Positions 8,081 through 16,178 of a DNA stretch of 41,182 nt are shown one piece after another. The first letter of the stretch is position 1; the number at the start of each line of letters is the position of its first letter. The stretch lies in assembly GCA_021202395.1 (NCBI GenBank), contig JAJQDC010000057.1:10709-51890 (forward strand), read 5' to 3'. Made by a program: the position numbers and the translations under genes. Source of the stretch: Clostridia bacterium. Its GTDB lineage: Bacteria > Bacillota > Clostridia > Christensenellales > Borkfalkiaceae. A model generated the notes under the pieces. It was not told the origin of the DNA and made no database searches. It saw only the letters and a list, made by a program, of their open reading frames with translations.

Positions 8081-8158
8081 ACCGTCGGGGGTGCCCTGTT
8101 TATTACATGGCTGAGATTATACCCTTTGAATCGGCAAGGTAATACTTGAGCGATAGCA
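8081..8158 (+). ncRNA. TPP (THI-box) riboswitch aptamer
   Basis: The conserved TPP aptamer blocks occur in order: GGGGGTGCCC, then GGCTGAGATTATACCC, then GGTAATACTTGAGCG. The usual CTGG/CCAG arm around the TAAT loop is replaced by CAAG/CTTG, a compensatory change that keeps the stem. GTCG before the core and CGAT after it can close P1. The aptamer senses thiamine pyrophosphate and is followed by a terminator, consistent with shut-off of thiT when TPP is abundant. Confidence 0.88.
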
Positions 8159-8180
8159 CAAAGAATATGATTTTTATCAG

Positions 8181-8213
8181 GCGTTCCCGCACGTTCGGGG
8201 GCGTTTATTTTTT
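8181..8213 (+). terminator. Riboswitch-controlled terminator (expression platform)
   Basis: The arms CGTTCCCG and CGGGGGCG pair over 8 bp with two G-T pairs around a short loop, followed by TTTATTTTTT. The hairpin lies between the TPP aptamer and the thiT start codon. Confidence 0.8.
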
Positions 8214-8286
8214 AGTCCTTAAGCGGCGGGCACGGCAGCGACGTTTTAAAGCGGAACGCTTTGCGGTATATCGGGAGGAATATTTT

Positions 8287-9525
8287 ATGTTATCTGATTT
8301 ACTGGCATTCAGTGATATGATGAGCGAAGTTACAAACTATTTTGCTAACTTCAGTTCAACTACCAATGCTTGCCGCACCGTACTTTTATGGATAGCTATC
8401 GCTATGGTAGTTGCCTTTATAGTACTTAAACTCGTATTCAAATATACGGCACCCAAGCCTGCCGAAGGCGAAGAGAGCGTACCCGACAAAAGGCAGACCA
8501 TATTGAACCGCGCAGGGCTGTTTGCCGCACTCGCGTTTGTGGTAACTACCATTGTTGCTTTTACCGTAATCTACTTTGTAGACGTTAAAAACGGCGACGA
8601 CGACCTTGTGCCCATTACGTTCTATCCTCTGCTCGTTTTCGTGCTTGTGGCAATAGTATCTGCCATAGCCGCAGTGTTCAAGCCCACCAAAATAGTAAAA
8701 ATTACAGGTATATCCCTTTCTGCAGCCGCACTTGTTGCCGCTTTAATCTGTATGATAGTTTACTACTCTTCTGGCGACGCGCTTGCATGGTATTGGGCAA
8801 GCGAAGACGACGTAAACAGCACCGCCCTTTACATAAGCGCAGTTGCGGTAATAGTTGTTATTGTTGCAATAGGCTTTTTATCAGACCGCGGCAGCAAGGG
8901 CTTTGACACCCGTTCAATAACTTTTGCAGCCGTCTGCATTGCTCTTAGCTACGCACTTTCGTTTATAAGGTTCTTTAAAATGCCTATGGGCGGCTCGATT
9001 ACGTTTGCATCCATGCTTCCCCTTATGCTCTATTCTTATATGTTCGGGTGCAAAAAGGGGCTGCTTGCAGGTCTCGTTTACGGCGTGCTTGACGCCATTA
9101 CCGACGCATGGATACTTCACCCCGCACAGTTTGCGTTGGACTACTTTGTAGCTTACTCTGCAGTAGGGCTTGCAGGCTGCTTAAGGAATTTTCCCGCGCT
9201 TAAGGGCAAGGTTCGCACACAGTTTACTTTGGGTGCAATAATTGCAGGCGTAATGCGCTTTATATCCCACTTCTTCTCGGGCGTGTTTGCATTCGGCATG
9301 TATGCTTCGGGCTATGCAGAAGAATACGGAATTTCTGCCCTTGCCAACCCTTATTTTTACAGCTTTGTTTACCAGTGCATGTACGTAATTCCTGAAGTTA
9401 TAATTGTAATTGTGGTAGGCGTGATATTGCTGTCTTCCAAGAACTTTACAAAGCAGGTAATAAGTTTAGGCGACTTCGGCAAGAAAACACCCGAACAGAT
9501 ACCTGCAACCGAAACAGCTGAGTAA
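8287..9525 (+). CDS. thiT: ECF thiamine transporter substrate-binding subunit ThiT with N-terminal membrane extension
   Basis: The C-terminal half (about residues 205-400) is a typical ThiT S-component: GGSITFASMLPLMLYSYMFG, GLVYGVLDAITDAWILHP, QFALDYFVAYSAVGLAG and the RFISHFFSGVFAFGMYA segment match the thiamine-binding family. ThiT binds thiamine with high affinity in the membrane and works with a shared ECF energy module, not encoded here. ThiT is normally about 190 residues; this protein has 412 because an N-terminal ~200-residue region with about five additional hydrophobic helices precedes it. I chose ATG 8287, which has a GGGAGGA ribosome binding site; a longer in-frame start at 8146 would run through the riboswitch. 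A TPP riboswitch and terminator upstream support thiamine-controlled expression. Confidence 0.9.
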   Translation: MLSDLLAFSDMMSEVTNYFANFSSTTNACRTVLLWIAIAMVVAFIVLKLVFKYTAPKPAEGEESVPDKRQTILNRAGLFAALAFVVTTIVAFTVIYFVDVKNGDDDLVPITFYPLLVFVLVAIVSAIAAVFKPTKIVKITGISLSAAALVAALICMIVYYSSGDALAWYWASEDDVNSTALYISAVAVIVVIVAIGFLSDRGSKGFDTRSITFAAVCIALSYALSFIRFFKMPMGGSITFASMLPLMLYSYMFGCKKGLLAGLVYGVLDAITDAWILHPAQFALDYFVAYSAVGLAGCLRNFPALKGKVRTQFTLGAIIAGVMRFISHFFSGVFAFGMYASGYAEEYGISALANPYFYSFVYQCMYVIPEVIIVIVVGVILLSSKNFTKQVISLGDFGKKTPEQIPATETAE

Positions 9526-9560
9526 TTAAATAGCTGAACAACTAAAAATTTACATTTTTA

Positions 9561-9587
9561 AGCCGACATCCCGTCGGCTTTTTTTGT
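9561..9587 (+). terminator. thiT terminator
   Basis: AGCCGAC and GTCGGCT arms around ATCCC, followed by TTTTTT, 36 bp after the thiT stop. Confidence 0.92.
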
Positions 9588-9614
9588 TGCAGTACGGTAA
9601 TCGCACCGCTTTTA

Positions 9615-9805
9615 TACGATTCTTCGCTTCGCTCTGAATGACAAATTATTGTTATTCGGCTGACCAAGTACGTCATTCTGAGCGTAGTCGAAGAATATCT
9701 GCGCCATATAATCTGAAATTTTTTAAATTAAGGTGCGCAGAGTGTCGCTACGCTCGCGCGCGAAGATCTTTCGGCTTCACTACGTTTCGCTCAAGATGAC
9801 GAACT
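9615..9805. repeat. REP-like repeats
   Basis: Three units lie in this gap: GATTCTTCGCTTCGCTCTGAATGAC on the reverse orientation at about 9628, the forward form GTCATTCTGAGCGTAG at about 9672, and a reverse unit at about 9767-9800. AATCTGAAA and AAGGTGCGCAG blocks lie between. No gene is supported between 9588 and 9905. Confidence 0.7.
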
Positions 9806-9905
9806 TGGTTATCCGTTTGCAATAAAGTGAAGATTATTTTAAATAATTATTGCTGCCGTTTACAATAAATTATAAAATTTTCACAAAAAATTTTGTGCAA
9901 AAGTA

Positions 9906-9934
9906 TTGACACAGCTGCAAAGGTGTGTTATTTT
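9906..9934 (+). promoter_or_regulatory. Promoter of the GntR/ABC operon
   Basis: TTGACA (9906-9911), 17 bp and TATTTT (9929-9934) lie 31 bp before the regulator start codon. A GntR repressor would be expected to act around here, but no clear operator palindrome was identified. Confidence 0.75.
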
Positions 9935-9965
9935 TAATACAGATAATACAGTTTGAGGGAATAAA

Positions 9966-10322
9966 ATGCAAGAGGGAAGAAAGAGCGTTTGCATAAACAT
10001 TGCCGACAGAATACGGCGGGATATAGAAATAGGCGTAATTGCCGACGGGGATAAACTGCCGTCTTGCCGCGAGCTGGCGTTAAGTCTGGGGGTAAACCCC
10101 AACACGGTGCAAAAAGCCTACTCTTTATTGGAACAGCAGGGCTTTATAGAAGTAATTCCGCAAAAGGGTGCGTACGCACACAAATCGCCCCTTTCGCAAG
10201 ACAAAGAATCGCTTGCCGAACAGGCGGTAAGGCAAATTCAGTCGCTTAAGCAAAGCGGCATTACCTTAGCCGAACTGCAAAATATAGTAAATAAAGTTTA
10301 CGGAGAAGACAAAAATGATTGA
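9966..10322 (+). CDS. GntR-family regulator, YtrA type
   Basis: This 118-residue protein has an N-terminal winged helix-turn-helix (residues ~10-75, with ADGDKLPSCRELALSLGVNPNTVQKAYSLLEQQGF) and only a short helical tail, as in the YtrA subfamily that represses its own ABC-transporter operon. The ribosome binding site is GAGGGA. Its stop overlaps the start of the ABC ATPase gene by 8 bp, so the four genes to 13354 are probably one transcript. The inducer is unknown; YtrA relatives often respond to cell-envelope stress. Confidence 0.9.
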   Translation: MQEGRKSVCINIADRIRRDIEIGVIADGDKLPSCRELALSLGVNPNTVQKAYSLLEQQGFIEVIPQKGAYAHKSPLSQDKESLAEQAVRQIQSLKQSGITLAELQNIVNKVYGEDKND

Positions 10323-11190
10323 AATTAAAAATCTTTTTAAAAGCTATAAAGACAAAAAAGTATTGCAGGACGTAACCCTTACCGTAGAAGACGGCTCTGT
10401 ACTCGGCCTTGTGGGCATAAACGGGGCGGGCAAGAGCACACTTTTGCGCCTGCTTAGCGGGGTACTTAATGCCGACGGCGGCAGTATACTTATAGACGGC
10501 GAACCCGTTTACGAAAACGAAAAGGTAAAAAACGGTATATTCTTTTTACCCGACGACCCCTACTACGGTTCTGGCGTTACGGGCGACAGCCTTATAAAAC
10601 TTTACAGACAGTTCTACACCTTTAACGACAGCGTTTTTGACGAATACATGCAAAAATTTTCACTCAACCCGCAAAAGCATATACGCAATTTTTCTAAGGG
10701 AATGAAGCGGCAGCTGTTCGTTTCTATAGCGCTTGCATGCAAGCCGAAGTACCTGTTTTTGGATGAAGCATTCGACGGGCTGGACCCGCTTGCGCGGCTG
10801 GAATTCAAGCGTGGAATTATAGAGTTGCAGCAGGAAGGCTCTACCGTGGTAATAGCTTCCCACTCCCTGCGCGAGCTTGAAGACATATGCGACAGCTTTG
10901 CGCTGTTAGACAATTTAAGCGTAAAGTCTTACGGCAAGATAGACGGCGCGTTAGACAAGATTGTAAAGCTGCAGATTGTGTTTGACCGCGAAGTATCGCG
11001 TGAAGAGCTGCCTTTGAACCTTGTAAAGTTTGAGCGCACCGGGCGGGTGGTACGCATAGTTGCCCGCGGCGAAAAGCAGGAAATTATGGACAGAATATCT
11101 GCAATGCGCCCTGCCGTAATAGACGAAATACCCATGGACTTTGAAGATTTATTTATTGCCGAAGTAGAAGACAAAGGCTATTTAAAATGA
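10315..11190 (+). CDS. ABC transporter ATP-binding protein, YtrB type
   Basis: The 291-residue protein has one nucleotide-binding domain: Walker A GINGAGKST (residues 34-42), an atypical signature FSKGM (126-130) instead of LSGGQ, Walker B YLFLDE ending D150-E151, D-loop GLDP and H-loop H183. The usual Q-loop glutamine appears absent (FFLPDDPYYG). This pattern is common in YtrB-like ATPases encoded with GntR regulators. It would energise the two membrane proteins encoded next. The C-terminal ~80 residues are less conserved. Its stop overlaps the next start by 4 bp (ATGA). Confidence 0.92.
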   Translation: MIEIKNLFKSYKDKKVLQDVTLTVEDGSVLGLVGINGAGKSTLLRLLSGVLNADGGSILIDGEPVYENEKVKNGIFFLPDDPYYGSGVTGDSLIKLYRQFYTFNDSVFDEYMQKFSLNPQKHIRNFSKGMKRQLFVSIALACKPKYLFLDEAFDGLDPLARLEFKRGIIELQQEGSTVVIASHSLRELEDICDSFALLDNLSVKSYGKIDGALDKIVKLQIVFDREVSREELPLNLVKFERTGRVVRIVARGEKQEIMDRISAMRPAVIDEIPMDFEDLFIAEVEDKGYLK

Positions 11191-12230
11191 AAAAATATTT
11201 TTTATACCGCCTGAAAAAGTGCCTTATACCGTTTGCGGTAATACTGCTTGCGGGGCTGCTGTTTTACGTAATGCCGCTTGCCATTGCCGAAGGGGCTCGC
11301 TTTAAAATTGAATACGAAGATATGTCTTACAACATAGTATGGGTATTTATTGCCGCATGCGCCATAATGCCCGTATGGTGCTTTGACTACCGCACAAACA
11401 AGCGCAGCGCAGACCTTTACTACTCTCTGCCGATAAACCGCACACACATAGCCGTTACGCACTTTTTAACGGGCTTTATAACAATAGTTGCGGCATATAC
11501 AGCGGTATTTTGGGTTGGCTTTATAATAATTGCCGCAAAGGCTCCGGCAAACTTTGCCTTGATAAACCAGCTTTATATGTACCTTACGGCACTGCCCTGT
11601 ATGTATATTATCTATTCGGTGGCAAGCTTTGCGTTCACCCGCGGGAATAACTTTATAGACGGTCTTATATTCCTTATTGCGTACGCATTTGCGCTGGGCG
11701 TGGTTGCCTTTGCCGTGCAGGAGATTATAGAGTGCGCAGACGACAATTATATTTACAACGAAGACAGCACCTTTTACTTAACCTTCGCACCCTTTGCAGT
11801 GCTTAACGAATACTTTGCCGACAGAACGGCGGGCTACAGTAACAGCGTACTGCTTTTCGGCGGCACGTGGGGCAGCGAAGAAGTACACTTTTTAATATCT
11901 GTTCCGCTGCTTACAATCGCTTCTGTGCTGGCTACAACAGGGCTATTTGCCAGCGAAAGGAACAACAAGGCAGAAAATTGCGAACAGGTATCTGATAGCA
12001 TATCCGGCTACAAAATCTTGCTGCCGCTGTATATGTTCTGCATGTGTGCCTACTTTGCAGCCGTAACCGAAATATTGGCGCTGTGCGTAACCGCGCTTGT
12101 AGGTTTTTTTGCAACGGTATTGTGGAAGCGCACTTTTAAATTGGATAAAATAACTCTGCTGATATATCTGGTAGCCGTACTTGCGGGTATGGCAGCGGGC
12201 TTTACAGCCTATATATTTACTATAACTTAG
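11187..12230 (+). CDS. ABC transporter membrane protein 1
   Basis: A 347-residue polytopic membrane protein with about 8-9 hydrophobic segments. It starts with basic KKYFLYRLKKCLIPF and a transmembrane helix, contains NKRSADLYYSLPINR after the second segment, AAYTAVFWVGFIIIA and a large loop around FADRTAGYSN, then KAENCEQVSDS before the last helices. It is paralogous to the next gene, sharing all these blocks, and is the likely permease partner of the upstream ATPase. Substrate is unknown; peptide or lipid-active antibiotic export and envelope stress defence are possibilities from Ytr-type systems. Confidence 0.82.
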   Translation: MKKYFLYRLKKCLIPFAVILLAGLLFYVMPLAIAEGARFKIEYEDMSYNIVWVFIAACAIMPVWCFDYRTNKRSADLYYSLPINRTHIAVTHFLTGFITIVAAYTAVFWVGFIIIAAKAPANFALINQLYMYLTALPCMYIIYSVASFAFTRGNNFIDGLIFLIAYAFALGVVAFAVQEIIECADDNYIYNEDSTFYLTFAPFAVLNEYFADRTAGYSNSVLLFGGTWGSEEVHFLISVPLLTIASVLATTGLFASERNNKAENCEQVSDSISGYKILLPLYMFCMCAYFAAVTEILALCVTALVGFFATVLWKRTFKLDKITLLIYLVAVLAGMAAGFTAYIFTIT

Positions 12231-12241
12231 GAGGGATAACC

Positions 12242-13354
12242 ATGACTGCAGCAACAACTTGCGATAATAAAACAGGCAAAGCAACAAGTTACTTTGTTTA
12301 CCGCTTAAAAAAGTGCCTTATACCCTTTGGCATAATACTTACGGTGGCGGTTATAATGTATTTACTGCCAATGTGCATTGCGGCAGGCAGCTTCCGCTCA
12401 GAATACTACAACGCCGCCATCAACCTTGACTATACCTTTATTATTGTATGTATAGCTATGCCCGTATGGGCGTTCGGCTACAAGATGAACAAGCGCAGTA
12501 CAGACCTTTACTTTTCGCTGCCGGTTAAGCGTGAAAAGCTGTTTATGGTGCATTACATTACAGGGTTTTTAACGATAATTGCGGCATATACCGCAGTCTT
12601 TTGGGTAGGGTTTATTATAGTAGTTTGCAGGCACACCTGGCATTTACAGGCGATAAACCAGCTTTGGCTGTACCTTGCATCCGTACCCCTGCTGTACATT
12701 ATATACTCCCTTTACAGCTTTATATACACCCGTGCGAACAACGTGTTAGACGGCTTGCTGTTTATGCTGTTCTTTACATTCGCACTTATGCTATTATCTA
12801 CCTTTGCAGAGCGGGCTACGTCTTACATAGATACGGAATATTATTACGATGACATCGACGGGCAATGGTACAACTACACATACCGTGTTTACCGCGTGTA
12901 CCCCGAGTGCTATCTGCCGTTTGCGCCGTTCAACCTTATTTGCGAACTGTTTGCCGACCGCACCGCAGGCTACAATAACGATTTATTCAGTTTACCCCTT
13001 GACTATGCTTCAGTTAACCTTATTGTAAGCATGTGTATATACGTAGTTTTGTCGGCTGCGGCAACGCTGGGAATGGTATTAGGCGAAAGGCGCAGCAAGG
13101 CAGAAAACTGCGAACAGGTATCGGAATCATGGTTCGGATATAAGGTAATGATACCGTTTTACGCCGCGTCGCTGTGCTTTTACATTACAAGGTACACGGG
13201 CGGGATATGGGTATACACCCTGCTTGCGCTGATAATAGTAATATCTTACTTTATAACGGCGGTTTATAAGCGTTCGCTTAAAATCGGCTGGAAGCAGGCT
13301 GTTATACTTGCCGCATCAATAATAATCGGCTCCGCCATAGGTTTTATTGTATAA
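12242..13354 (+). CDS. ABC transporter membrane protein 2, paralogue of the preceding gene
   Basis: This 370-residue membrane protein lies 11 bp after the previous gene with an AGGAGG ribosome binding site. It repeats the paralogue's landmarks: YRLKKCLIPFGII, NKRSTDLYFSLPVKR, AAYTAVFWVGFII, FADRTAGYNN and KAENCEQVSES. The pair probably arose by tandem duplication and forms a heterodimeric permease. It is about 23 residues longer, with an insertion rich in Tyr and Asp near residue 200 (TEYYYDDIDGQWYNY). It is the last gene of the operon; no terminator follows directly, the nearest being the hairpin at 13751. Confidence 0.82.
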   Translation: MTAATTCDNKTGKATSYFVYRLKKCLIPFGIILTVAVIMYLLPMCIAAGSFRSEYYNAAINLDYTFIIVCIAMPVWAFGYKMNKRSTDLYFSLPVKREKLFMVHYITGFLTIIAAYTAVFWVGFIIVVCRHTWHLQAINQLWLYLASVPLLYIIYSLYSFIYTRANNVLDGLLFMLFFTFALMLLSTFAERATSYIDTEYYYDDIDGQWYNYTYRVYRVYPECYLPFAPFNLICELFADRTAGYNNDLFSLPLDYASVNLIVSMCIYVVLSAAATLGMVLGERRSKAENCEQVSESWFGYKVMIPFYAASLCFYITRYTGGIWVYTLLALIIVISYFITAVYKRSLKIGWKQAVILAASIIIGSAIGFIV

Positions 13355-13394
13355 GCTCTGGTGTAAGCGGAACGGGAGCATAATACCATATCTT

Positions 13395-13555
13395 GCCGTC
13401 CCTGTTAGGACGAGCCACCATTTCTTTAAACAGCAAAAATAATAATGTTTTATTTATAATGCGGTAAAAAGCATTAAATCGGCGGAATTAATTAATCGTC
13501 CGCGAGTACTCGCGAGATTCTTCGACTACGCTCAGAATGACGTACTTGGTCAGCC
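13395..13555. repeat. Fragment of the four-copy structured element plus REP-like unit
   Basis: Positions 13407-13435 reproduce the 5' part of the structured element (GGACGAG, then CCACCATTTCTTTAAACAGC), after which the sequence diverges. A REP-like unit ending CGCTCAGAATGACG lies at about 13515-13543. No gene is supported from 13355 to 13750. Confidence 0.65.
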
Positions 13556-13640
13556 GAATGGCAAAGGTTATTGTAACTATGCTACGATTACCACGTTACG
13601 CTTACAATGACTGGTATGGCAAATTAATACGTAGTCTTGC

Positions 13641-13696
13641 TCTTGGCTCCCTTATTAGGGGAGCTGGCGCATCGCGCCTGAGGGGTTCACCTTATT
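13641..13696 (+). repeat. Double-hairpin intergenic repeat
   Basis: The hairpin GGCTCCCTTATTAGGGGAGC is followed by a second small hairpin (GGCGCATCGCGCC) and TGAGGGGTTCACCTTATT. The same layout occurs at 38845-38900 with a different second hairpin, and in reverse at about 2415-2460. Confidence 0.75.
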
Positions 13697-13750
13697 TTAA
13701 AGCGGTGGACATTGTCGTTTATAATAATATAGATATTATCGCATACTAAA

Positions 13751-13788
13751 TTCCCCATCGGGCGGGAACGCCCGATGGGGAAATTTTT
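13751..13788. terminator. Strong bidirectional terminator
   Basis: Perfect 14-bp arms (13751-13764 and 13769-13782) close a GGAA loop, followed on the plus strand by ATTTTT. It separates the ABC operon from the convergent minus-strand cluster ending with rseP, whose stop codon is 4 bp away. Confidence 0.9.
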
Positions 13789-13791
13789 ACC

Positions 13792-14931
13792 TTATACAAA
13801 CTGCAAAATATCTACCAGCACGGCAAACACAAGTATTGCAACAAAGCCTGCGGCGTGGATGGCTGCCTCTACCTTACGCGGAACGGGCTTTTTAAATATC
13901 CACTCTATAATGCAAAATACTATCTTGCTGCCGTCTAACGCGGGTATGGGTAAAAGGTTGAATACCGCCAGATTAACCCCTATATATGCCGCAATCTCTA
14001 AAAAACTTTGCACCCCTTGAGAAGCTATCTGCGATGTAAGCATTATGGTAGTAACGGGCCCGCCCACCGCGTCCAGCCCAAGGCTGCCCGTTAACAGCTC
14101 GCCAAGCACTTTAAAAATAGTGCCCGCTATTTTAAAGGAATATGATACCGCCCTGCCAGCACTCTTAAAAAAACCAAAGCGGTAATTGGTAACCCCCACC
14201 GTCCAGTAGGCGTTGCCGTCTTGCCGCACTTCGGTATCTATCCCCAGCGCCGACCACAGTTTGCTCACTTCAGAAGAATTTTCAAAGTCGCAGTCCCGCC
14301 GCAGGGTTACATAAACAGTCTCGGTACCGCCGCTGCGCGCCACGGTAAAAGCCGCCGTATCGCCTTCCTTTTTACCGTAAAGTAAAGCAAGCAGGTCAGA
14401 AGTAAGGTAAATATCCCTGCCTTCTGCCTGCAGAATAACGTCGCCGTCTACAAAGCTGTTTGCCTGCGTGTATACGTCGGTATATACCACGCCGTTCACC
14501 TGCAGAGCCATCTGCCCGAAGCACAAAAATGACGCGGTGATTATTATTACCGCCGTAATATAGTTCATCAGCGCACCCGCAAGCAGTACTATTATCCGCT
14601 GCCAGGGCGGGTGTTCGTTAAAAGTTTTATACTTTAACCTGTTTGTGTACCTGCCGCTTTCAAGCGGCTTTACGCCGTCTTCACCTTCAAACGCACAGTA
14701 GCCGCCCAAGGGCAGCGCCCGTACCGAAAATACTTCCCCCGATTTTTTACCCGTCCTTTTGTACAGTGCTGGTCCGAAGCCTATGGCAAACTCGTTTATT
14801 TTAAAGCGCAGCGCCTTGCCCGCAAGGTAGTGCCCGAACTCATGCACGGTAATCATACCCAGAAGGATGAGCACCGCAAGCAGCACGGCTGCCGCTGTAT
14901 TTAAAACTGAATTAAGGGAAAGTAAAGCCAA
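13792..14931 (-). CDS. rseP: Site-2 intramembrane zinc metalloprotease RseP/RasP (M50B)
   Basis: The protease cleaves membrane-embedded substrates such as anti-sigma factors and signal peptides. Zinc motif HEFGH (H30, E31, H34) lies in the first transmembrane helix; a PDZ-like domain occupies about residues 125-205; the C-terminal membrane motif NLLPIPALDG supplies the third metal ligand. Length of 379 aa is normal. The start is TTG at 14931: the codon lies just after an AGAGGT ribosome binding site embedded in the end of dxr, and there is a 2-bp gap to the dxr stop, so translation is probably coupled. It ends the pyrH-to-rseP cluster. Confidence 0.93.
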   Translation of the reverse strand: MALLSLNSVLNTAAAVLLAVLILLGMITVHEFGHYLAGKALRFKINEFAIGFGPALYKRTGKKSGEVFSVRALPLGGYCAFEGEDGVKPLESGRYTNRLKYKTFNEHPPWQRIIVLLAGALMNYITAVIIITASFLCFGQMALQVNGVVYTDVYTQANSFVDGDVILQAEGRDIYLTSDLLALLYGKKEGDTAAFTVARSGGTETVYVTLRRDCDFENSSEVSKLWSALGIDTEVRQDGNAYWTVGVTNYRFGFFKSAGRAVSYSFKIAGTIFKVLGELLTGSLGLDAVGGPVTTIMLTSQIASQGVQSFLEIAAYIGVNLAVFNLLPIPALDGSKIVFCIIEWIFKKPVPRKVEAAIHAAGFVAILVFAVLVDILQFV

Positions 14932-14933
14932 AT

Positions 14934-16076
14934 CTACCTCTTATATTTTTGTGCGGCGGCAAGCGCCCTTTGCCTTGCAAGCGTGTCTGCCGCAGAAATG
15001 CCATCGTAACCGTTTATTTCCGCCTGCGGCGTACCGCTTAAAACGTCATTGATTACGGCATATATGCCTGTGAACGGCAATTTATTCTGCAAGAAAAGCC
15101 CCACCGCCGTTTCGCTTGCCGCGTTTAAAATTGCGGGTGCGGTGCCGCCCGCCCTGCCGCACTGCAGGGCTATATCATAACAGGGGTACATCCCCCGCTC
15201 TATCGGTAAAAATTCCAGCGACAGCGCCTTGGTAAAGTCCATAGGCTGAACATAGCCGCAAGGTAACCTTTCGGGGTAACAGAGCGCAGCCTGTATGGGC
15301 AGGTGCATAGTCGGCTCAGACAGCTGTGCAAGCACCGCTCCGTCGGCAAATTCCACCATGGAATGGACTATACTCTGCGGGTGGATAACGGCGGTAATTG
15401 CGCCATATTCCGCACCGTACAGATGGTGGGCTTCTATAACTTCAAAGCCCTTGTTGAGCATGGTGGCGCTGTCTATGGTGATTTTGGCTCCCATGTTCCA
15501 TGTGGGGTGGCAGAGCGCCTTTTCGGGCGTAACCCCTTCAAGCTGTTCCTTTGTATACCCCCTGAACGGGCCGCCGCTCGCCGTTATTATAAGGCGTTTA
15601 AAGGGCTTTTTGCGGTCATACTCCAAACACTGCCATATGGCGGAATGTTCGCTATCTATGGGCAATATATCCACACCCTTTTGTTCGGCAAGGGGTATAA
15701 TAAGTTCACCGCCGCACACCAGAGTCTCTTTATTTGCAAGAGCAAGCGTCTTGCCTGCATTTACCGCCGCAAGCGAGTACTTAAGCCCTGCAAAGCCGCC
15801 GCAGGCAACCACCACTATATCCGCATCCGTAAACGAAGCAATATCAAGCGCCGCCTGACCGTCTTGTTCGGCGGCGGCATAGCAACAGGGCTTTAGCTCT
15901 TTTACCTGCCGTAAAAATTCTTCTGAATTTCTGTTAGCGGCAATGGCTACAATTTTAAACCTGTCGGGGTGGGCAGATACCACCTGCACTGTCTGCCTGC
16001 CTATAGAGCCGGTACTGCCTATCAATGCTATTTTTTTAATAGTATTACCGCTTTTAATAAAATTATTATCCTGCAT
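14934..16076 (-). CDS. dxr: 1-deoxy-D-xylulose 5-phosphate reductoisomerase
   Basis: Dxr converts DXP to MEP with NADPH, the committed step of the non-mevalonate isoprenoid pathway that supplies undecaprenyl precursors for UppS, encoded nearby. The NADPH loop is GSTGSIGRQT; LANKETLVCGG, PIDSEHSAIWQ and the active-site SGGPFRG motif are present. I chose ATG 16076 (380 aa). The frame is open to an ATG at 16166, but that extension would translate through a terminator-like hairpin (16128-16148) and has no ribosome binding site. The 16076 start also lacks a clear one, and a TATAAT lies only 4 bp before it, so the exact start is uncertain. Confidence 0.93.
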   Translation of the reverse strand: MQDNNFIKSGNTIKKIALIGSTGSIGRQTVQVVSAHPDRFKIVAIAANRNSEEFLRQVKELKPCCYAAAEQDGQAALDIASFTDADIVVVACGGFAGLKYSLAAVNAGKTLALANKETLVCGGELIIPLAEQKGVDILPIDSEHSAIWQCLEYDRKKPFKRLIITASGGPFRGYTKEQLEGVTPEKALCHPTWNMGAKITIDSATMLNKGFEVIEAHHLYGAEYGAITAVIHPQSIVHSMVEFADGAVLAQLSEPTMHLPIQAALCYPERLPCGYVQPMDFTKALSLEFLPIERGMYPCYDIALQCGRAGGTAPAILNAASETAVGLFLQNKLPFTGIYAVINDVLSGTPQAEINGYDGISAADTLARQRALAAAQKYKR

Positions 16077-16127
16077 AAGTATTATACCCGTAAGCAATAA
16101 AATTAATGTCTTTTTTATAAATAAAAT

Positions 16128-16148
16128 TCCCCCGAGATAAACGGGGGA
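16128..16148 (-). terminator. Terminator-like hairpin between cdsA and dxr
   Basis: Perfect 7-bp GC-rich arms (TCCCCCG and its complement) around a 7-nt loop, followed on the minus strand by AATTTTATTT. It sits about 30 bp after the cdsA stop and may attenuate read-through into dxr. Confidence 0.6.
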
Positions 16149-16178
16149 GTCTTTTTGCTGCCGCATATGCGGCTTGTA

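Noticed and set aside
8146..8286. N-terminal 47-codon extension of thiT
   Set aside because: It would translate the end of the riboswitch and its terminator; the good ribosome binding site precedes ATG 8287.
15295..15896. Long plus-strand frames over dxr, cdsA, frr and pyrH
   Set aside because: All are antisense to well-supported housekeeping genes and lack start signals.
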